Shown here piece by piece: positions 22,306 through 33,175 of a stretch of DNA of 64,000 bases. The position numbers were made by a program, and so were the translations under genes. Within the stretch, counting starts at the first letter, position 1; every line of letters starts with the position of its first letter. The DNA lies in assembly GCA_014905825.1 (NCBI GenBank), contig JACGCN010000008.1:1612001-1676000 (forward strand), written 5' to 3'. The DNA comes from Lyophyllum atratum (lineage: Eukaryota; Basidiomycota; Agaricomycetes; Agaricales; Lyophyllaceae). Below the pieces are notes generated by a model. That model saw only the letters and a program-made list of their open reading frames with translations. It did no database searches and was not told the origin of the DNA.

Positions 22306-24734
22306 ATGGCTCATTCTTTCCCAAGTTCAGGCAGCTCATCATCCCCGCTCAAATACCCAGTGTCGAGCGGCTTCGAAGCCGTACCACCAGGGCTCACCGA
22401 ATCTCGTCAATTGATGAATCGCGCCATGGACGGCCTTTTTGTTGGACCGATGCCAGTGGCTCAATTTCTCAAGGACTTCTTGCCACCTGTCCGCGGAGCT
22501 CCTAGAGCCCCCAATCTCACCAAGGATCACTTTGATATGATGCCAGTGACCACAGTCGAAAAAGAAATGTATCAGCCCTTCGTAAGAGCCATTCTTTAGA
22601 ACATTCTTATATTCTATGATACTCAACAGCATCCAGATTGACCTCATCCACGAACATGACCTCATCCCTGGCTACAAGATAGTCAATACTGCGGATTTCC
22701 ATGACCATGATATGGGTAATGGCAGGAAAATCAGACCCGATCCCAGCATGTACGAACAATCCCTGGACACATCGGTTAAACGAACGCAATTCGGCGAGCT
22801 CGAACTCCACTTTGAGCTCAAACCTGATAATAAATCCGACCCCTTTCACGACCCCCGCCTCGCCCGACGTGGACCGCCGAAGGCACCCTTTTCTAAGGCC
22901 CCCCACTATAAAAGGAGCTGAATGTCGCTCGCAGCTCATCCATTACGCGACGGAATGGTGTTCCCGCCAACATCGCCGGTTCGCATTCACTGTATTCATT
23001 GGAGATCCTTACGTCCGCTTCATTCGTTGGGATCGCGCCGGCGCCGTGGTGTCTGAGAAATTTAACTACCGAGAGGACTCACGGCCTCTAATTCAGTTTC
23101 TCTGGCGCTTCACACATGCCGATGATGCTGGCCGTGGACGTGATCCCACTGTGCGTCGCGCTGAGCCGGACGAGGCCAAACTCGCAGAAGATCATCTCTC
23201 CGAATGGGCGCCCAAAGCCAAACGTCCACCCGTCGTCTTTACAGTGCCAGACTCCCATGGTGAACCTCGCGAATTTCTCGGGTGGGGTTCTATGGCAAAT
23301 GCTGGCTCATTGACAGGCAGATGTACCCGAGCGTACCCCGTCATTGATATGAAGACGAGGAAGCGCTACTTCCTCAAAGACACGTGGCGTGCACACGATC
23401 TGGCACAGGAAGCTGACATCCTTCAAAAGCTTCAAGCTGCCGGTGTTGAACACATCCCACCCTTTGTGTGCGGCGGGGACCTCCTGGATGATGTCACCGT
23501 CACGGATCTATATGTTCTTGGAGAAGATGACAGCAACGAGAAGCGACCTACTGTTCGAGGCCGAGATGGTTCTTGGAGGTGTGGTCGCGATTGGAGCCGC
23601 ATAACGCAATGTTTCCACCATCGGTTCGTTGTGGACTTCATCGGGAGATCCCTTAATACGTTCAAGGATTCGAAGGAGATGTTGCAAGTTGTTTCAGATG
23701 CTTTCACAGGTAGGCCGTCTCCATGTATCGAAGGATTTGCATCAACTGATCGGTCATTAGCTCATAAGCAAGCGTTTGAGAAATGTCGAATTATACATCG
23801 CGACATCAGTGCTGGGAATATTCTTATTGATGACAATGGCCGCGGGATCCTGAACGATTGGGATCTCGCGATTCACGTGTCGGATTTGGGGAAAGCTCGA
23901 CGGCACGAAAGAACGGTCAGTGCAATCCGCGGCAGCTACTCGTCGACGCACTCGGCTTACTCTCTGACACAGGGAACGTGGCAATTTATGTCGTGCCTTC
24001 TACTCATGAACCATCATACCGTACACACCATCCAGGACGACATGGAGTCATTTGTCCACATCATCCTCTATCATGGCCTTCGATACTTTCGGCATAACCG
24101 AACTGAGGACACGCTCGGTCTCATTCAAAATATCTTTGATTACGAAATGGCCAATCTCGAAGGGATCCGGAAGGGTGGCGACAACAAACGGTCAATGTTC
24201 AAATGGGGGGGCTTAGATTACTTCGGTACTGATTTTCAGTTCGCAAGTGATCCCCTCCAGGTATGGATCAAGGGAGCATTTGGAATAGTCCAGCAATGGC
24301 TTGACTTCGTTAATCCTAGTCAGGGCGATGTTAGCCAGAATATCATGGCGGCTGCTGGCAGACCCGCCCCCCCTCCAGGCTCTGCTATCACAGCTACAGC
24401 TCCTCCCGCACACCTTCTCCTCAAAGACCACGACTTGATGGCCGCCACATTTTCTCACTGCTTATCTCTCGCTTGGCCTTCTGAAGACCCTGTGGAGGAC
24501 GTCCTCCCCGATCAGAGAGAAGCGCTCAGTAACCTTGCTAAGCGCGGCCACGATGTTGCAGGGATGGACGAGGACGGCTCAATCGAGGGAGCGAGGAAGA
24601 AGAGTAAGTCCTCCGCATCGATTCGCGGATCTGGATTGGTATCTGGGTCTTCGCATTCGATGAGTACCCGCACCCATGCTCGTCGTAGCGGTCGTGGCGG
24701 TCGTGGCGGTACAGGAGGCAGTTCTAGAGCTTAA
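22306..24734 (+). pseudogene. FunK1-type protein kinase, copy 2, with one frameshift
   Basis: Paralogue of the gene at 9365-11788, same exon plan: 22306-22581, 22637-23709, 23761-23915 and 23973-24734, with GT-AG introns. It keeps the family motifs: FGELELHFELKPD, FIGDPYVRFIRWDRAGAVVS, HRDISAGNILIDD and NDWDLAI. The one lesion is in exon 2, where a run of five C at 22852-22856 replaces the four expected from copy 1, shifting the frame near residue 165. Everything downstream is open in the shifted frame to 24734. It may be a recent pseudogene or an assembly error in a homopolymer. The C-terminus is Gly/Arg/Ser-rich. Confidence 0.82.
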
Positions 24735-25299
24735 CCTCTCTACCATCCCTCATCATATTTGCCGTTTACTTTGTATCACGCTTACAATGACATTTGTTGA
24801 CCCGCATTACATGTTCTAAGTACTGGGCCGGAATTCTGATTCAGTCCATTGCCTACATGCAGGAGGATCGGGAACTCGAGTGCTAGGAGGATGGGATAGA
24901 CAAGGAATAGTGTTGACAGGGCAGATATAGACCCCATGGCAAGTGTAAAAGTTGGATATCGGCCGATTGTTCCGATAATATGTGGTATGTTGTTGCTACC
25001 CCTGGTGTCCTTGAGCAACGCAGCAGAAGTTACGGTAATAGTACCAATGTCGATATCTAAGCATAACAGGGTCCGGTTTTCGAACCGCGGTGCGTGTTGA
25101 GAAGCTAAAGGAGTAAAGCGGAGGGCGAGCGAATGGATGGAGGAGGCAGGTTCCATTGGGGGCTCTGGGGAAAGATGCAACAGAGTCAGTAGAGTGTATT
25201 AGATAGTGAAACGTTAGTTTAGCGTACCTTGAAATCAGCATCTATTTCGTTGCGTCGTAGTGTTCGACGAGTTGCGCGACGGATTCAACAACGAATGTA
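24735..25299. other. intergenic, possible short hydrophobic frame on the minus strand
   Basis: A minus-strand frame (25180-24782) has one hydrophobic helix (TLAMGSISALSTLFLVYPIL). I cannot tie it to a family or find splice partners, so it is not called as a gene. The inverted-duplication homology restarts at about 25,300. Confidence 0.25.
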
Positions 25300-25623
25300 A
25301 CTAAATTGACGACTCGAGGGATTGTCATATGACATACTACTTACTCAAGTAGTGCTGATGTAGGCAGTACAGTTACAAGCGAGTCGCTAGTCGTGTGAGT
25401 GCGAGCTGCAGAGTCAAACCATGATGGTGATAACTAGGACCTAGGACTACACTCGCCGGCGATCCCGACAACCAGGGCCTAGGGCGTTGACGACTACCAC
25501 ACAGCTTCACTGTGAGTAGAGGATACATCAATAAGTTAGACCACCAGACGACGAATGCCTCCCACATCTCGTTTGGGTTTTGCACCTGGGGACTTCATCG
25601 CTACTACCAAGCGTATCGAGAGC

Positions 25624-26447
25624 TTAGATAGGCGATGCAAGTCCGAATCGCGGTACTTGCTCTGCTTCGAAGGAAATACCAAGAATCCGATAGCGTGAAG
25701 TGAAGCTGTGTGTCCCAAGTCGCGGCTTTACAGTGGGGTGCTGCAGCTCGAAAATTGCGGCAGCTGGCTTGGCTATCTCATGTAACGTGCCTATCTGGCG
25801 CCTCGTGAAGTCTTTGCCTCCCAAAACAAAGTGCTTCAAGAGCTGACGCTGTCAAAAGTAAATTCTGATGCCAATGCTAGCCCTCTTCTTGGTCATGCAG
25901 CGAGATATTGATTTCTGATACCTGATACGCGCAGGGCTTTGTCGAAGGCTTGGTGCCATCGATGGGAAGATATGCCTAGAGTTCCTTGGCGACGAAGGAC
26001 CTTCGAAAATGCTCAAGGGAGTATATCTGGCAGCTCGTATATATTCCAGAACTATCTGCCAAGAGTCATGGGGATGCGTTGGAACTTGGGAGCGGATTTT
26101 GAGAAATGGGACGACGTCTACCCGCTAGTAGAGTCGTCGGTGTAGAATTCAGAAGGTTTCCTGATCGACATATACCACATCACACTGCTGAGCGGAGATC
26201 CCTAGTATGACGTGAATACCAAGCGCCAAGGTGGGCAACGGTGGATCCGGCGAAGTAATCTTGACCATGACTTGGGTGTTTCGCGCTCCTGCGAAGCCAA
26301 GATCCAAGGCATAATTTTTCTGCTCGGCGTTAGAAAGGCCAAAGCGTACGCGGGCCTCACCTCCTCTAGCCGTTCCGAAGGGATTTTGAAGACAGCGTGG
26401 GTATGGAATTCACGGCTGTCCGAGGTAATACGGAACGCCATTGCCAA
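25624..26447 (-). pseudogene. unrecognised gene remnant, left-arm copy
   Basis: Begins MAMAFRITSDSREFHTHAVF and KIPSERLEEVRPAYALAFL, then after a frame change YALDLGFAGARNTQVMVKIT and PTLALGIHVILGISAQQCDV to near 26,150, and later KDFTRRQIGTLHEIAKPAAA with RYRILGISFEAEQ near 25,650-25,820. The pieces have coding character, but at least one frame shift and a stop separate them. I recognise no family. The same remnant is at 37,080 on the opposite strand. Confidence 0.4.
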
Positions 26448-26721
26448 AAGAGCGATGATGTATCTGCCAAGTCAGTGAAAAATCATTTCATCACATATAT
26501 AGCGCACCAAAGGCCATATTGGCTGCAGGTTCGCACCCCAGTGCTCACGCTCCCAAGCCCTTGGAAGACCTAGCTCACCTGAGCGTTTTCTTGTGAATCA
26601 GGTACGGGTCAGGATTAGGATACGGAATGCCGTCGGATCTGAAAACCGCCACCGCGTCGAGGTCTAAAATAAAGAACTTTTTACACCCCATGGTTCCTCT
26701 TCATCTACGACTTCCACGACC

Positions 26722-27703
26722 ATGAGCAACAAGGAGGCTGTAGAGGAGGGAGGGCGCAGGGCGACGTCGCCGCAGTCGTTCTGGGCGTACCTCAACTCGG
26801 ACGTGGACCCAGCGCAGTGTACGGGCCCCTTGGCGGCATTTTGTTTCATGACGGGATACATGTGCGTTTCCTTACCTTTTTCCTCGTGTATACCAGGCTG
26901 ATACTTAGATGGATAACAGCGATGTCATCTCTTTCTCAGCTGTCTTCGTGTGGTGTGGGTTCCAGACCGGTAACTTCGTCCAGGTAAGCCCACTCGATCA
27001 TGGGCCTTTTTTATCGTTGCTCATCCTCAGGATAACAGTTGTCACTGGCTCTTGCGCGCCTCTTTGAAGGTCCAAAAGGGTTCAGGGATCTGTCTTTCCA
27101 TAGGGCCGATCAGCAGGCATTGTGCTCGCTCATCTCGTTTAACCTTGGGGCGTTCGCTGGTCGGATCGGGGACCGAGTGGGACCCCTGAAGCGTAGCTGG
27201 CTCGTTGCGGGAACTCTCCTACAGGCGCTGCTCACTATGGCGGCCGCCCTTACGATTTGGAAGAGTGGTCAGCCTGGTATTGCTGATGAACGAGGCGATC
27301 CATCCTGGACGAATGCTTTGTCATTTGTCTGTCTCGCCTTCATGAGTGCGAGTCTCGGCGTCCAGGGTATCCTGGGCAAGCGGCTCAACACCCAGTTCGG
27401 AACTACCAGTGAGCCTCGGTCGATAACTTTCCCCTAAACATATCCTAACTAAATATTACAGTCGTGTTGACGACTGTCTGGGTCGAACTCATGTCAGATC
27501 CGCGCCTGTTCAAACTCCGGGAGAGAGTCGCGTCGCGCGATCACAAAGTCCTTGCAGCAGCAGCTCTGTTTGTTGGGGGTTTCATGGGCCGTGCTTTGGT
27601 TGGGCAAATCGGCGCGGCAAGCACTCTTGGAGTCGCTGTTGGAATGCGGATAATCATTGCCATTTCTTGGATCTTCGTTGCGGGTAAACCCGCTCCCCAT
27701 TAA
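26722..27703 (+). CDS. DUF1275 (YoaK-like) membrane protein, left-arm copy
   Basis: Four exons (26722-26861, 26920-26983, 27039-27408, 27462-27703) give 271 residues, all frames closing. Key family features are the N-terminal DVISFSAVFVWCGFQTGNFV segment, the mid-protein LISFNLGAFAGRIGDRVGP, and four or more hydrophobic segments including TLLQALLTMAAALTIW, FVCLAFMSASLGVQGILG and GVAVGMRIIIAISWIFVAG. DUF1275/YoaK proteins are multi-pass membrane proteins of unknown transport role. The copy in the other arm has an upstream in-frame ATG 34 codons earlier; here a small deletion breaks that extension, so the ATG at 26722 is used. Confidence 0.83.
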
Positions 27704-28006
27704 GTCCTCGTCTTCCCCTTGCTTTGCTTGTTTTCTTGATCGCAGCTGTTGACCATATACCCCCTTTTTCTTGTCACATATACACCTTGCATCTTGGATA
27801 GACGGCGCCTTGCACGCCCTTATAGATTTGTATCTATGTATCACCAATAATAGACCCTCGAAGAGTGATCAGATCTATTTGGCGCGCAGTCAGAGCGCTT
27901 GGAACGAATCGCCTTTCCGTTAGACCAAATTCAAATCAATATCAGAGCAGATGATGCTGTTGAACGGCAGTGTATAAAGTGAGGATGAGGAGCAGCGTCA
28001 TACCGC

Positions 28007-29766
28007 CTAATCCGAAAACGATCGCTTGTAACGCTTATCCAACGTTATTGCCGCCCTCGTCTCCCCATTCTCAAGCCTAATCCACGTCTTGACACCAGCC
28101 TTAGGATCCGGCGATGTGAACTGGAGATTCCGCACCCCATGACCCAGGTCGCAGAGTCATACCCACCGTAGCTACAGGACCGAGCGCTGTGAGAAACGGC
28201 CTTCGCACTTGTAGTATTTCGAGCTTACCCAGAATGCTTGTCGAAGCAGAAGATGACACCCTTGGAAGGTTCGCGAACACACCATTCGTTTCCGTGATCT
28301 AGAACCACCGAAGGAGAGCAAGATTCAACATTCAACACAAGGACCAAGAGCTCCCCACGCACCGTGGCCGGAGATGATGGCATGCAGATTCTTCACATGC
28401 TCATTGAGCGCATCTCAGAACAGCGCGTCTTCGGCACCTTGTACACTCCCATCACCCAAAATATCATCTATAAGAAGCATCAGCGAGGTAGTTGGCTAAG
28501 AAAGTACGAGACTATATATACCGTTTAAACTTGGGTTAGTTTCTGGGTCCACAGGGAGGTTCCGAACAACGTTACTGGAACGAAGCAAGACCTAGTCTTC
28601 AGCTTTTGCGGTAAGTACTGGAATGTGGCAGAGCACTCACGGAGGGATGTGGACAAAAGCCACGGCGCCACGTTGATCAGCTGGTCCCCGTGTGGCGTTC
28701 ATAGGTTCAGTCTCGCTTTCTATCCAACCAGCGCCCTTCGCATCGACGTGGTCGGGAATTCCATGGTGGTCGACATCGGCTGAAAAGCCACCTGTTTTAC
28801 ATAGCCCTTAGTTGGGACTTGGGCCAATGTAGTAAGAGGACGTACCACGAGAGTCGAAGAACCAGAGGATAAGGACTGGGGCCTTGTCTATGTTACGTTG
28901 AGTATGCGCCATTGTTAGAAAAATGCAATGGGAGTACCGAATTTGTTCTTATAAACCTGTAAATCGGAGGGTGTCAAGTGCATTCTCGAATTGCACATCG
29001 ATATACTCACTGGCACCCAGTAATTTCCAGGTCCACCCTCGCCTCCTACCCCTGCAGGAGCTGTACGGGTATAGCTGAGCGCAGTGAGGCTCCGCTCGCG
29101 ATCAATAATCTTCTGGTGGTTTATATTCGGTTGATTATCGTGGTTCTGGAGAGTTCATAGATGTCAATGACTGCTTTGACTTCAGATTTACGAGGCCGCG
29201 ACGTACGCCCTGCGTTGTCGCAAAAGGGATGTTGGCGTCGATGATTGGTTGGACAATTTGGTCGACGAGTCTGGTTGAGTTCGAGGCGAAAGTGTCTGTC
29301 GATTGCAGACGTCAGGAGGAAGGACATAGTTCGAGGCAATGACTCACTTTCACCAGTAATCAAGTCGCCATTGATCACACTTCCGTACCGCATCAGCTAA
29401 ACGACCAATGCCATAGACGAGAAGGCTTCAGCTCACGCGAAGTCTGCATCCTCACCTCCTGGACCCAAGATCGTCTTGATCAGATTTACGCTGCTGGCGT
29501 CATGCTCAGGTCCCCACCACTCCCAAGGGTTCTCGCCAAAGTGCAAGTCGGAGAATATGGTGATTTTGAAAGTGCCATCGGGACGGAAGGTCAGACGCCG
29601 CTTTCCAGCGTAGGGGTCAAGATTAGCACGCTTGTCTACGAGGTGGCTCTAGTCAGTGATCTACATGTCTGTTAGTTATGTAGATAGACTCACTTGCAGT
29701 CGGACAAGCATTTACAGTCCACGCGCCCGTCGCGATTAGAAAGACAAGGGTCGGCGAGAGCTTCAT
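28007..29766 (-). pseudogene. DCR2-like metallophosphatase with two C-terminal lesions
   Basis: Starts at 29766 with a signal peptide (MKLSPTLVFLIATGAWTVNA). Then come KRRLTFRPDGTFKITIFSDL with HFGENP (metal-binding Asp and His), Asn-Gly-Asp (NGDLITGE), Gly-Asn-His-Asp (TQGNHDNQ), APVLILWFFDSRGGFSAD, GAVAFVHIPP, LHAIISGHDHGNEW and a C-terminus WIRLENGETRAAITLDKRYK. These are the calcineurin-like phosphoesterase motifs of fungal DCR2. At least eight GT-AG introns can be placed. Two lesions exist: a TGA at 28415-28417 where the homologue at 44,758 has Trp, and a one-base loss in a G run near 28,143-28,146. Both fall in the last fifth, so decay is recent. The stop is at 28007-28009. Confidence 0.82.
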
Positions 29767-30195
29767 GGTGGTTTATATGCTAAACCCGCGATCACAGCTC
29801 GAACGCGAGTGGTTTATAACAAGGCAAAGAATACGAGAATCACACATGCGTCTTGCTCATGACTCTTCGGAGGGTTGCACGTTGGTGTCGACAGTAGAAG
29901 ACGCTGCAAAGTCGGCATCGACCGCACTGCACATATCAAAGTAGGCTTCCTTGGTTCGAGTTACTCATGAGCCGTAAGGATGGTTAGCTTGGACGCAGCA
30001 GAGGCGGTTTCTCCTAATCTTCGAAGGAGATGAGTTATGTGGTAAATGATCAAATCTACTGAATAAACTGTACGTACGAAAAGATCGCTCGCCAGTTGTC
30101 ACGGGCAGAGTCCGGAGTCATGTTCAGGGAGATATATCGAACAGCGTTAGCGAGTTGCATTGGGCAAATGATTCTGCTTAGAATTCCATGGGGTA
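29767..30195. other. upstream region of the DCR2-like pseudogene, up to the pogo element
   Basis: No coding sequence recognised. It ends at the TA target site of the transposon (30194-30195). Confidence 0.4.
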
Positions 30196-30217
30196 CAGTC
30201 ATTCACCGGTCTATGAG
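30196..30217 (+). repeat. terminal inverted repeat, left
   Basis: 22 bases starting CAGTCATTCACC, identical to the reverse complement of 33152-33173. Confidence 0.95.
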
Positions 30218-30441
30218 GCAATCAAATTAAATTGGCGTCGGAGGCCTGAAATAATTGGTCTATAAAAATTTTGACCTGGCATTTCTATGTAAAGATGTTT
30301 TAAGCTACTTACTGTCGACTCATAATGCAAAATTTCGAGTGTTGAGAGTTCTATCGCCTGTTATCAGTGTTGCGAGCCAAGATCAGGCCTATACCAGTCA
30401 ATGAGGCAGATGTCACGCCATCCTAATGGAGACGATTTCGC

Positions 30442-32705
30442 TTAGTCACTATCTCCGCCGCCGTCACTGCTTCCCATGCTGTCGCCATCTTCACCTTCAT
30501 CCTCGTCCGTCTCCCCATCCTCATCGCTTTCCTCCACAAAATCAGCAACCTTTGGCTTGGGGGCAGCCTTCTCTGCAGGTGGCATCTTTGGCTTGGTCCA
30601 TCTGGGTTTTTGTCGCTCACATTTTGCCCGATTCTTCTCTACTTCCCATTTCCTTACATCTCTTGCCCATTCAGCTTTTTGTGCGTCGTTTTTCTTCTTC
30701 CTGTCCATCTCTCTGACTTTCCATATACCTATAGCCTCTGCATATCTCGTCTTTGCACTCTTCCGTTTGATGGCAGCATCCTTTGCAGCATTACGGTCCT
30801 GATGAGATTTTGCAACGCAATTGAAGATCTGGTCTTGAGTCAGGATCTTTGGTTGTCCGTCCATGTTAATCTTCCCTCTGTCATTCCCCCGAGCCTTCCT
30901 CTCTTCTTTTCCCTGTAGCTGACCCCGCAAATCCTCAACATGTGCAGAATGAAGAATGGTTTGTGCCTGTTGTCCTCTAATGATCTGCTTTTGGAGTGAT
31001 ATCTGATTGTTTCTCCTGCCTAGCGCTGCCATGAGTCGCCGTTCATTTTCTGTTTCGGGTATGGTGTCCAACAAGTCCTGGTCCCGCTTGTAAGGCGAAA
31101 TCTCGTATGTTTGCAGAGCAGGAAGGTGAAACGACGAGGTGAGTGGTGAATTGGAGACTAAAAATGATGCCGAGGTCGATGCTAACCCGTTCAACGCTTG
31201 TCGAACAGGTGTGTAGTCCAGCTCGGTGCTAGGAGTTAGCCTTCGGGATGGGGTATGGCGAGCCTCGTCGTCTTGAAGGTCATCCTCACTGCGGCGTTTT
31301 CGAGCTCGATGGCGTGAAAAAAGATCTGATATTACTTGAACAGGACTTGCGAGCGTCAACGGCAAACACGCGGAGATAGAGGTCTCCAGACTCGGTGCCA
31401 TCATCTCGTCTGTGATAACGTCGGGATTGTACGGGACCATTCCTGTCTTTCGGAAGGCAGAAAGTATGTTCTCCTTTGTAAAGGCGCGTACGTGTGCTTT
31501 TGCATAGACTCCGAGGAAGTTAACCTTTGATACAGGAGGTCCACTCCGCTCGAAGATGTCGCGTTCGTCGCTCCAGGCTCGCTTCAAGGCACTAAAGATA
31601 ACAACATCAAGGCCCTGATAAATGTGAGTGGAGTGCGAAGGATAGCAAAGAACTACGATCTGATTCTTGCGTGCGTATTCAAGGAATCCCATCGTAAAGT
31701 GTGAGCTGTGGCCATCAACTGCAAGAAGTCGATGTCGGCCATTGGCTTTTCGAGTCGTGAGTTGATCCCAGTCTTCTATCCATGCTATAGCGATCTCGCC
31801 TGATGTGTATCCTTTCTTTTGATAGCCCATTCTGATGTAGCGGACATAGACTTATTATTTGCGCGGACATATAGATGAACTCTGACGCACCTAGCATCCA
31901 ATGGGTTTTCCTGAAGCCATTTTGTTTGGAAGGCCTCGCCTTTGTAGATAACGGTAGGAGGGATAGAAGTTCCATCTGCGCAGATTGTAGGTAAGACTGT
32001 GATGTTCTCTCGATTGCCGCTTCTTTGCTGATGTTGTATTTTTGCTCCAGCTGGTCCAATAACGCGCTCTTTGACACCTATTCCCGTCTGGACTCCTGTT
32101 TCATCTGCCCCATAAACCAGCTCATCTGGTATCGCGTGTTCTTCTCTGACTTCTTTAAGGAGCTTGAAGTATTCGGCCTTCGTTACAGGGTTTACTGCTC
32201 GTCCTCGAGAACTATCCATCGCAGACGACCAGTACATTCCAAGTCTATTGTGGTGTTTTGTGATGAATCGGGTTGCCCAGTTCTTTCCCAACCCCGTTTC
32301 TGGAAATTTTGAGCCAAGACGAGCTATCAAAATCTTCTCCGCATGTTCACGAAGTCTTTTAGGGCTGAGAGGGAATCCGCGACGTGCCGTTTCGATCGCA
32401 TAATCCACGATAATGACCTCTTCTTCCTCTTCCAGCCACCCTTTCTTCCCATTGCTCTCTGTGAGGCTGATTCCTCCCTTGAGTCGTCGTGCCAATGTGC
32501 TGTCGTTAACAAGTACCCGCCGTCGTGTTCGCGCGTAGTGGTCATCGGAAACAAGCTGACAGAGTTTATGCATTGAAATTGGCTTTCCGGTCTCGGCATC
32601 CGTTGGATTGGTGTGGAAAAGTGCAATAGCTCGTGTCATGAGGTCATCCTTTTCTTTTCGAGCTATCTGTCTCTTGAGTGCGTCCGATTTTGCGTGGTTC
32701 ACCAT
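30442..32705 (-). CDS. pogo/Tigger-type DDE transposase
   Basis: Exons 32705-31891 and 31831-30442, with a 59-base GT-AG intron, give 734 residues. The N-terminus has a basic helix-turn-helix DNA-binding region (about 40-150). The DDE_1 catalytic core follows: Asp201 in VYGADETG, Asp311 in LLAVDGHSSH, and Asp347 in HIYQGLDVVIF, a spacing of 35 residues between the last two as in pogo enzymes. The C-terminal ~250 residues are not part of the usual core: a Lys/Arg/Glu-rich coiled coil followed by an acidic Asp/Glu/Ser tail. No stop or frame shift is present. The enzyme would cut and paste the element at TA sites in the nucleus. Confidence 0.92.
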
Positions 32706-33151
32706 AGTTTTAATTATGACGAGGATATGTTAATTAGTCGCCTGTATCTAATGGCTTGCGGAGTCCGTAAATAGATTGTGACGCGATGTGACCTTCCGCA
32801 TCTGCGCATCCACCTCGAGCTGAAATTCATCCTTTTGGTCAATTTTGCCTCAGTCCAGTATTGATTGAACCTCCCAACACGTTCCTTTGAACCTTTGTTG
32901 GCATATATACAGTATTGTCTGCAAAAAGTGTCCCCTTCATAGGACTTTGAGACGAAATTATGCGGTTATAAATTGCCTTTTGGCTGGAATTGACACCTAT
33001 TGGCATTTATTAAGGGATCGGAAGATGTCAGAGCTTAGATTTTCTTTACAATAACATGCATATAATATGTCTGAACATAATGTAAGAGAATTCAAGGTGA
33101 TTCCATTGAAATTGAGCCGATAGACATGTTTTGACTCATTGAGTGGTGTAA

Positions 33152-33173
33152 CTCATAGACCGGTGAATGACTG
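33152..33173 (-). repeat. terminal inverted repeat, right
   Basis: Reverse complement of 30196-30217, followed by TA. Confidence 0.95.
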
Positions 33174-33175
33174 TA

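Larger units (their letters stand above)
25300..28082. repeat. left arm (inner part) of the large inverted duplication
   Basis: Matches the reverse complement of about 35,495-38,110. It includes the direct run through the unrecognised remnant, the DUF1275 gene, its 3' flank (ATCACCAATAATAGACCCTC) and the last ~75 bases of a DCR2 phosphatase. The inner breakpoint lies where the left arm continues into the phosphatase body and the right arm instead continues into the glycosidase. Confidence 0.85.
30196..33173 (-). mobile_element. pogo-like (Tc1/mariner superfamily) DNA transposon, apparently complete
   Basis: A 2,978-bp element bounded by perfect 22-bp terminal inverted repeats beginning CAGTCATTCACC, with TA on both outer sides (30194-30195 and 33174-33175). 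CAGT ends with a TA duplication are typical of pogo/Tigger elements. It carries one transposase gene with an open frame and a single intron. Because ends, target duplication and gene are all intact, it could be active or recently active. Confidence 0.93.

Noticed and set aside
30426..30918. Plus-strand frames of about 100 codons
   Set aside because: They are antisense to the acidic and basic tail of the transposase and mirror its biased composition.
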